A stretch of DNA of 45,191 nt from Scatavimonas merdipullorum (lineage in GTDB: Bacteria; Bacillota; Clostridia; Oscillospirales; Acutalibacteraceae), in assembly GCA_018712865.1 (NCBI GenBank), contig DVGH01000047.1:1-45191 (forward strand). Reading direction: 5' to 3'. The translations under genes and the position numbers were made by a program. Every line of letters begins with the position of its first letter. Position 1 is the stretch's first letter. This document shows positions 41,110 to 45,191 of this stretch, piece after piece. Under the pieces are notes generated by a model, which ran no database searches, had not been told where the DNA came from, and saw nothing but the letters and a program-made list of their open reading frames with translations.

Positions 41110-42483
41110 TTATCCCTCCTTTTTCTGCATGGGCTGTCTGGAAAGAAAATCCTTGAGCATAGATTTGCCCAACCGCATATTCTGCACAATCGGCCGGTTT
41201 GCAGGGCAGCTGTACGCGCAGCAGCCACATTCCATACAGGTCATTACGCCCTGCTTTTGCAGCGCTTCCATATCTTTCAGCTTTATACTGCGGCTGATCA
41301 GCGGGGGAACCAGGTGCATCGGGCAGCTTTGTACGCATTTTCCACAGCGGATGCAGGCACTGGAGGGCGGCAGTTTGGCTTCTTTTTCTGTAAAGCAAAG
41401 GATCGCGTTGTTTTGCTTGAGTACAGGCAGCGTGTCGTCTGTAAGGGCAAGCCCCATCATGGGACCGCCCATCAAAATTTTACCGGGCGGGGATTTATAT
41501 CCGCCGCAAAAGGCAACAATATCGCAAATGGGCGTGCCAATGGGAACGATCACATTGCGCGGCCGGGTAATGGCGCCGCCGTCAACGGTAATGCGCTTGC
41601 TTACAAGCGGCATGCCTGTTTTTAGATAATTTGCCAAAAAGGCGATAGAGGTTACGTTCATAACCATGCAGGAAACGTCTGCAGGCAGCTTCCCTGCGGG
41701 GATAACCCTGCCTGTACAGGCCTGCACCAGAACCTTTTCAGCCCCTTGTGGATAACGGGCCTTTAAAGAGAGCACGCGCACGGCGTCGTCCGGGTCGTTT
41801 GTTTTGCTGTCGGCAATACGGCGCAGTGTTTCAATTACATCGGGTTTGTTGTCTTCAACACCAATTATAACCCTGTCAATGCCCAGCAAGCGCTTGACCG
41901 CATAAATACCGCTCATAACTGCCCAGGAGTTTTCCAGGGCTTCTCTATGGTCGGCGGTAATGTACGGCTCGCATTCAGCCGCGTTGATAATCAGGGTATC
42001 TATTTTCCTGCCTTGGGGAATGTTCAGCTTTACATGCGCGGGAAAGCCGGCGCCGCCAAGGCCTACAAGCCCACTTGCCCGTACAGCCTTAAGAAGGTCG
42101 GAAAGGCTGTTGACAACAGGGGGCTTTATGTCGGCGCACTTGCGCATTTGCCCGTCGGAAGCAATGACCACTGCGTCGCACCTTGTTCCGTCGGGTAGCA
42201 AAACGCTTGTTCGTTTTTTTACCACGCCCGAAACGCTTGCATGAATCGGCGCGCTTACGTATGCGTCGCTGTTACCAATTATCTGGCCGACACATACGGG
42301 ATCGCCCGCTTTGACCACCGGCTTACACGGCGCTCCGATATGCTGCTGCATGGGGATAACCACCTCTTGCGGGGGCGGCATCATGACAGACTCGTAATGC
42401 GCGGTGGTTTTTCTGTGCGGCGCTTTGACGCCGCCGCGTGTTCTAAACGGATGTAAAGGAAATTTTAAAACGACCGATTTCAT
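41110..42483 (-). CDS. rnfC: Rnf complex subunit RnfC
   Basis: The NADH-side peripheral subunit, 457 residues. It has a barrel-sandwich N-terminus (VIPMQQHIGAPCKPVVKAGD), the NADH/FMN-binding Rossmann part with GLGGAGFPAHVK and NAAECEPYITADHR, a SLBB domain, and two 4Fe-4S motifs, CIRCGKCVQSCP and CMECGCCAYSCP. I choose ATG 42483 (MKSVVLKF) over an in-frame TTG 4 codons earlier, which overlaps the likely ribosome-binding site. First gene of rnfCDGEAB. Confidence 0.95.
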   Translation of the reverse strand: MKSVVLKFPLHPFRTRGGVKAPHRKTTAHYESVMMPPPQEVVIPMQQHIGAPCKPVVKAGDPVCVGQIIGNSDAYVSAPIHASVSGVVKKRTSVLLPDGTRCDAVVIASDGQMRKCADIKPPVVNSLSDLLKAVRASGLVGLGGAGFPAHVKLNIPQGRKIDTLIINAAECEPYITADHREALENSWAVMSGIYAVKRLLGIDRVIIGVEDNKPDVIETLRRIADSKTNDPDDAVRVLSLKARYPQGAEKVLVQACTGRVIPAGKLPADVSCMVMNVTSIAFLANYLKTGMPLVSKRITVDGGAITRPRNVIVPIGTPICDIVAFCGGYKSPPGKILMGGPMMGLALTDDTLPVLKQNNAILCFTEKEAKLPPSSACIRCGKCVQSCPMHLVPPLISRSIKLKDMEALQKQGVMTCMECGCCAYSCPANRPIVQNMRLGKSMLKDFLSRQPMQKKEG

Positions 42484-42763
42484 AAAAAGCCCCAATCCTT
42501 TCTAAAGCCGCAAAGCTTTGCGGCAAGGCGCTTCTGCTTTACTATACATATTCAAAAAGCAGAAAAAAAATATAAAAACATGCCAGAATATACCGGTTTG
42601 AATACGGTGTTTGCACGCATAAAACAATACATTTCCCCACTTTACAACATTAACAAATATTTTAGCACTGAATGCGCCATTTTTCAATATGTATACCATT
42701 AAAAAAACGGACAAAAATAAAGCCATACGGCGGTTTTTATTAAAACATGAAAAGGAAGGCGAT
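42484..42763. other. Divergent rnfC-spoVAE intergenic region
   Basis: An AT-rich 280-base spacer. Near rnfC it holds an 18-bp perfect palindrome, GCCGCAAAGCTTTGCGGC (42507-42524), which would form a hairpin in the rnfC leader. TTGTTT, 17 bases, TATTCA on the minus strand is a weak candidate for the rnf promoter. On the spoVAE side lies a forespore-type promoter candidate. Confidence 0.5.
42669..42698 (+). promoter_or_regulatory. Candidate sigma-G/F promoter for spoVAE
   Basis: TGAATG (42669-42674), a 17-base spacer and TATACCA (42692-42698) resemble the forespore consensus (about TGAATA, 17-18 bases, CATACTA). It lies about 70 bases before the gene. Sigma-G control of spoVA is established in Bacillus; here it is inference from sequence. 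Confidence 0.4.
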
Positions 42764-42769
42764 GTGCTT

Positions 42770-43126
42770 ATGCTGGATTACTTAAATGCGTTTTGGGTAG
42801 GCGGAATCATTTGCGTGATCGGGCAGATCCTGATTGACAAAACAAAGCTTACACCCGCAAGAATACTGGTTGCCTTTGTTGTTCTGGGCGTAGTTTTAGG
42901 GGCGGTGGGCTTGTATGAGCCGATTGTAGATTTTGCCGGCGCCGGCGCAACGGTTCCGCTTTCCGGTTTTGGCTATACCATGGCCGAGGGTGTCAGAAAG
43001 GCGGTAGCGGCAAACGGGCTGATCGGGGCGCTTACCGGTGGAATCACCGCCGCTGCGGCGGGGGTTACGGCGGCAATTGTATTTGGCTACCTGGGGTCGC
43101 TGATAGCAAAGCCAAGGGAAAAATAA
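42770..43126 (+). CDS. spoVAE: Stage V sporulation protein AE (SpoVAEb type)
   Basis: A 118-residue membrane protein with about four helices. The conserved SpoVAE features are the NAFWVGGIICVIGQILIDKT start and the glycine-rich body ending IVFGYLGSLIAKPREK. SpoVA proteins form the inner-membrane channel for dipicolinate in spores. The start is ATG 42770 (or GTG 42764), with AAGGAAGG upstream. SpoVAC and SpoVAD, its usual partners, are not in the window, and the gene stands alone with its own terminator. Confidence 0.9.
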   Translation: MLDYLNAFWVGGIICVIGQILIDKTKLTPARILVAFVVLGVVLGAVGLYEPIVDFAGAGATVPLSGFGYTMAEGVRKAVAANGLIGALTGGITAAAAGVTAAIVFGYLGSLIAKPREK

Positions 43127-43144
43127 CGCAACCGGGCAAAAAAC

Positions 43145-43182
43145 AGACATTCCCCGGAGGAGTTTTCCTCCGGGGAATGTCT
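43145..43182 (+). terminator. 17-bp hairpin after spoVAE
   Basis: AGACATTCCCCGGAGGA (43145-43161) pairs perfectly with TCCTCCGGGGAATGTCT (43166-43182) around GTTT. There is no T run, but the stability and location suggest termination. Confidence 0.6.
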
Positions 43183-43305
43183 GCAACTATGGGGAGAGGG
43201 GTTCCAAAAATTCAGCCGGCTGCGTGAATGTTACAATTTGTTTTCAAATTTTTGGAAAAGACCTGCTATAATAAAAAGCAAATACAGCTTAAAAGGAAGG
43301 TTTAC

Positions 43306-43743
43306 ATGAATATTGTTATGCTTTTAAAGCCCAAATGCGATGTAGCTTTTTTGTATGAAGATAATACGCTGCGGCAAGGGCTTGAAAAAATGCGTTACCA
43401 CGGGTATACGGCGATCCCGGTTATCGCAAGGGACGGTACATACGTTGGAACGGTCAGCGAAGGGGATTTTTTATGGAGCGTGCTGGACAACGGCGGCCAA
43501 AGCCTGAAGGACGAGGAAAAATATACGGTGCGCGATATTTTAAAAGCGGGATGGAACCCCGCCGTGCGGGTGAACATAACGATGGATGCGCTTTTGTTAA
43601 AAGCGATGGATCAAAACTTTGTGCCTGTGACCGACGACCGGGGATCCTTTATGGGGATCGTGACAAGGCGGGATGTTCTAAAATATTTTTACCAAAACCA
43701 GTGGCAGGAAGAAAAAAGGCCCCTGCAGGCCGTTGCGCAGTAG
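43306..43743 (+). CDS. Two-CBS-domain protein
   Basis: A 145-residue protein consisting of a CBS pair: LRQGLEKMRYHGYTAIPVIAR with VGTVSEGDFLW, and a second, MDALLLKAMDQNFVPVTDDRG with MGIVTRRDVLKYF. CBS pairs bind adenine nucleotides and act as energy or signal sensors, often of partner enzymes; the partner is unknown here. Start ATG 43306 has AAAGGAAGG upstream. An extended -10 (TGCTATAAT) lies about 40 bases before it. A longer reading frame upstream is not supported. Confidence 0.82.
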   Translation: MNIVMLLKPKCDVAFLYEDNTLRQGLEKMRYHGYTAIPVIARDGTYVGTVSEGDFLWSVLDNGGQSLKDEEKYTVRDILKAGWNPAVRVNITMDALLLKAMDQNFVPVTDDRGSFMGIVTRRDVLKYFYQNQWQEEKRPLQAVAQ

Positions 43744-43761
43744 AAAAAAGTGCATAAAACC

Positions 43762-43797
43762 AAAAAACAGGACAGCATACATGCTGTCCTGTTCGTG
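43762..43797. terminator. Bidirectional terminator between the CBS gene and a small gene
   Basis: AACAGGACAGCAT (43766-43778) pairs with ATGCTGTCCTGTT (43781-43793). On the minus strand it is followed by TTTTTTGG, on the plus strand by CGTGTTT. Confidence 0.8.
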
Positions 43798-43806
43798 TTT
43801 ACTTTG

Positions 43807-43956
43807 TTACTGGATCGAGCAGTCCAAATACCGCTCCAACTCTTCGTCATCTTTCCTTTTCTTTTCCTTAATAATTAAAAAAGCGGTAACCGCGGCGGTA
43901 ACCGCAGCTACGGAGGCAATAATTGCAAGGAAAACGCCAAGTTTACTTTTTTTCAT
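43807..43956 (-). CDS. 49-residue small membrane protein, unnamed
   Basis: A short reading frame with strong support from signals. It runs MKKSKLGVFLAIIASVAAV, followed by an Ala/Val/Thr-rich stretch and FLIIKEKKRKDDEELERYLD. That is a single transmembrane helix (about 6-28) with an acidic/basic cytosolic tail. GGGGG lies 8 bases before the ATG, a near-consensus promoter lies about 45 bases up, and a terminator begins just after the stop. Its design is like small membrane-anchored proteins with a YtxH-like N-terminus, but I do not recognise a family. Function unknown. Confidence 0.7.
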   Translation of the reverse strand: MKKSKLGVFLAIIASVAAVTAAVTAFLIIKEKKRKDDEELERYLDCSIQ

Positions 43957-43998
43957 AACAAATACCCCCAAATAAATTTATACGGTAATTATAGTACT

Positions 43999-44027
43999 AT
44001 CATACCCAGTTTTTAAAAAAAAGTCAA
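43999..44027 (-). promoter_or_regulatory. Promoter of the 49-residue protein gene
   Basis: Minus strand: TTGACT (44022-44027), a 17-base spacer, TATGAT (43999-44004). Confidence 0.75.
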
Positions 44028-44133
44028 CCGTCTTATAAAAGCGAAAAATAAAATTCAGGGAATGTTCAAACCGTGTTAAAAAAAATGTCGGAAAAAACAG
44101 GAAAACATAAAAGAAAAATACCCGTGTAAAAAC

Positions 44134-44163
44134 AAAAAAAGCAGGGCAAATTGCTCTGCTTTT
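44134..44163 (-). terminator. rpsT terminator
   Basis: AGCAG (44140-44144) and CTGCT (44156-44160) pair around a short GCA/TGC inner stem; on the minus strand seven Ts follow. The remaining stretch up to the small gene (43957-44133) holds only its promoter. Confidence 0.65.
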
Positions 44164-44183
44164 GCGTTTTACGCTCAAAAATC

Positions 44184-44444
44184 TTATGCGGAAGCGTTGA
44201 GCTTGCGGGCAAGTGCGGACTTGCTTCTTGCAGCGGTGTTCTTGTGCAGGATCCCTTTTGCAGCCGCCTGATCAATTTTCTTCATTGCAAGACGTACCGC
44301 TTCTGTCTTGTCGGCCGAGTTGTTCTCGACAGCCATATAAGCTTTCTTAAGCGTTGTTTTTAAAGCAGATTTGCAGGCCTTGTTTCTGGCTGTTTTTACA
44401 GCAATCACCTTAACGCGCTTTTTTGCTGATTTGATATTTGGCAT
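44184..44444 (-). CDS. rpsT: 30S ribosomal protein S20
   Basis: An 86-residue basic protein with the S20 pattern: PNIKSAKKRVKVIAVKTARN at the start, KSALKTTLKKAY, and AMKKIDQAAAKGILHKNTAA near the end. AAAGGAGGTGGG precedes the ATG. Monocistronic, with its own promoter and terminator. Confidence 0.97.
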   Translation of the reverse strand: MPNIKSAKKRVKVIAVKTARNKACKSALKTTLKKAYMAVENNSADKTEAVRLAMKKIDQAAAKGILHKNTAARSKSALARKLNASA

Positions 44445-44481
44445 GGTCCCACCTCCTTTTGCTCAGATTCGTGTACAAACC

Positions 44482-44510
44482 ATACTAGCATTATTTTAAC
44501 GAAAATGCAA
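44482..44510 (-). promoter_or_regulatory. rpsT promoter
   Basis: Minus strand: TTGCAT (44505-44510), a 17-base spacer ending TGC, TAGTAT (44482-44487). Confidence 0.75.
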
Positions 44511-44580
44511 GCATTTTTCACAGTTTTTTTGCAAAAAAAGTGTGGGACACAAAATATAGTATGGATCAATTTTCCGGTAT

Positions 44581-45129
44581 CTATAAGACCAGGCGCAGCA
44601 GGGCAATTACAATGAGCAGAATACCGGAAAATACGGCGAACAAATTTTGCGGGATCCGTTTAAACGACGTAATTTTTTTGCCAAGCCCAATCCCGCTGCA
44701 CAAAAATGAAAGCTGGCATATGCCCACAAGAAAGGGAACAAAGTAAGAGGTTACCCCCGTAACAGCAAAGAGGATCCCGGCGCCAAAGGAATCTATGGAA
44801 AGCGCGACCCCAAGATATAACGCTTCGGCACGGTCTATGTGCTTGGAGCAGTCGCTGTCAAACTGCTCCGGTTTTTTCAGCAGGCCGGAACAGACAATAT
44901 ACGCTCCAAAGGCAAGCAGCATCAGCGCGCCAAGAAGCTTTGCTGTGCCTGCGGGGATCACAAGCAGCAAAAGCTTCCCAAAGAAGACGGCGGCGGCTGT
45001 AAAAATAACGGAAATAAGCGCAATGACAAGCTTTGCAGCAGCGGAAGTTTTTATCCCCCGCAGCCCATACGATATGCCGATTCCCAATGCGTCCATGCTT
45101 AAAGAGACGGCAAGCAGCAGCGCACTCAA
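44581..45129 (-). CDS. MntP/YtaF-family membrane protein
   Basis: A 182-residue membrane protein with about six helices and two copies of the family's Asp motif: LAVSLSMDALGIGISYGLRG and LGVALSIDSFGAGILFAVTG. This is the MntP (manganese exporter)/YtaF (sporulation membrane protein) superfamily; the cytoplasmic loop CSDCSKHIDRAEA and the sequence favour YtaF over MntP. Start is TTG 45129 with AAGGGGG 8 bases upstream, the SD being part of a potential pseudoknot. Metal transport is inferred, not shown. Confidence 0.82.
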   Translation of the reverse strand: MSALLLAVSLSMDALGIGISYGLRGIKTSAAAKLVIALISVIFTAAAVFFGKLLLLVIPAGTAKLLGALMLLAFGAYIVCSGLLKKPEQFDSDCSKHIDRAEALYLGVALSIDSFGAGILFAVTGVTSYFVPFLVGICQLSFLCSGIGLGKKITSFKRIPQNLFAVFSGILLIVIALLRLVL

Positions 45130-45133
45130 TTAA

Positions 45134-45175
45134 GCACCCCCTTTTTAACAAAATATGGGGGTGCGTATATTTTGT
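45134..45175 (-). promoter_or_regulatory. Interlocked inverted repeats (potential H-type pseudoknot) over the ytaF-like ribosome-binding site
   Basis: On the minus strand, in order: arm A ACAAAATAT (45175-45167), AC, arm B GCACCCCC (45164-45157), arm A' ATATTTTGT (45156-45148), TAAAAA, arm B' GGGGGTGC (45141-45134), then the start codon 4 bases later. A/A' pair over 9 bp and B/B' over 8 bp, both perfect, and the order A-B-A'-B' is that of an H-type pseudoknot. Arm B' is the Shine-Dalgarno sequence, so folding would block translation. A DNA operator with two nested half-sites is the alternative. Confidence 0.55.
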
Positions 45176-45191
45176 GACAATGGGATTTCCT

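Noticed and set aside
42507..42524. Palindrome GCCGCAAAGCTTTGCGGC as the rnf operator
   Set aside because: It is a perfect palindrome but not a known binding site and has no second copy in the window, so it is listed only within the intergenic description.
1..45191. CRISPR array, prophage, intact insertion sequence or rRNA operon
   Set aside because: I saw no regularly spaced repeats, phage structural genes, transposase with catalytic residues or rRNA sequence.

Overview
This window is the replication-origin region of a low-to-mid GC, spore-forming Bacillota, most likely class Clostridia. The evidence is the order rpmH-[oriC]-dnaA-dnaN-yaaA-recF-remB-gyrB-gyrA to the right of the origin and rpmH-rnpA-yidD-yidC-jag-mnmE-mnmG-rsmG-noc-parA-parB to the left. 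Spore-associated genes (spoVAE, yidC/spoIIIJ, jag, a YtaF-type gene) and a complete Rnf complex, typical of anaerobes, support this. Genus cannot be assigned from the sequence alone.

Layout. 1-2.6 kb: ROK glucokinase, tRNA-Leu(UAA), then a GNAT gene and a frameshifted HTH/recombinase-like remnant on the minus strand, which looks like decayed mobile DNA beside a tRNA. 2.8-6.6 kb: a DUF4474 membrane protein with a Cys/Pro-rich tail overlapping a metallophosphoesterase, a dCMP deaminase with a Cys in place of the usual zinc-ligand His, a tRNA-Met/tRNA-Glu pair, and a RimJ/L-type acetyltransferase. 6.6-7.0 kb: a gene-free stretch with five exact copies of the DnaA-box-like 9-mer TTTTCCACA. 7.0-19.7 kb, all minus strand: guaB, serS, parB, parA, noc, rsmG, mnmG, mnmE, jag, yidC, yidD, rnpA, rpmH, with two parS-like palindromes. 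20-32 kb, plus strand: dnaA, an origin (DnaA boxes, a GC patch, then TAC trinucleotide repeats like a DnaA-trio), dnaN, yaaA, recF, remB, two zinc-ribbon membrane proteins, gyrB, three small two-helix membrane proteins, a thioesterase and gyrA. 32.3-37.2 kb, minus: ABC ATPase, permease, GldG-like and DUF4340 proteins in one overlapping operon. 37.4-42.5 kb, minus: rnfCDGEAB. 42.5-45.2 kb: spoVAE, a CBS-pair protein, an unannotated 49-residue membrane protein, rpsT, and a YtaF/MntP-like gene whose ribosome-binding site lies in a potential pseudoknot.

How the genes fit together. The centre is the replication-initiation and segregation hub: DnaA and its origin, the sliding clamp, RecF, both gyrase subunits, ParA/ParB with parS, and Noc. 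Genes point away from the origin on both sides, co-directional with replication. The rpmH-rnpA-yidD-yidC-jag set joins ribosome, RNase P and membrane insertion; mnmE/mnmG/rsmG modify tRNA and rRNA. The Rnf operon supplies ion-motive ferredoxin:NAD+ oxidoreduction. The least explained parts are the pseudoknot-like leader at the right edge, the distal DnaA-box cluster, the altered DnaA recognition residues, the membrane proteins between recF and gyrA, and the new small proteins.
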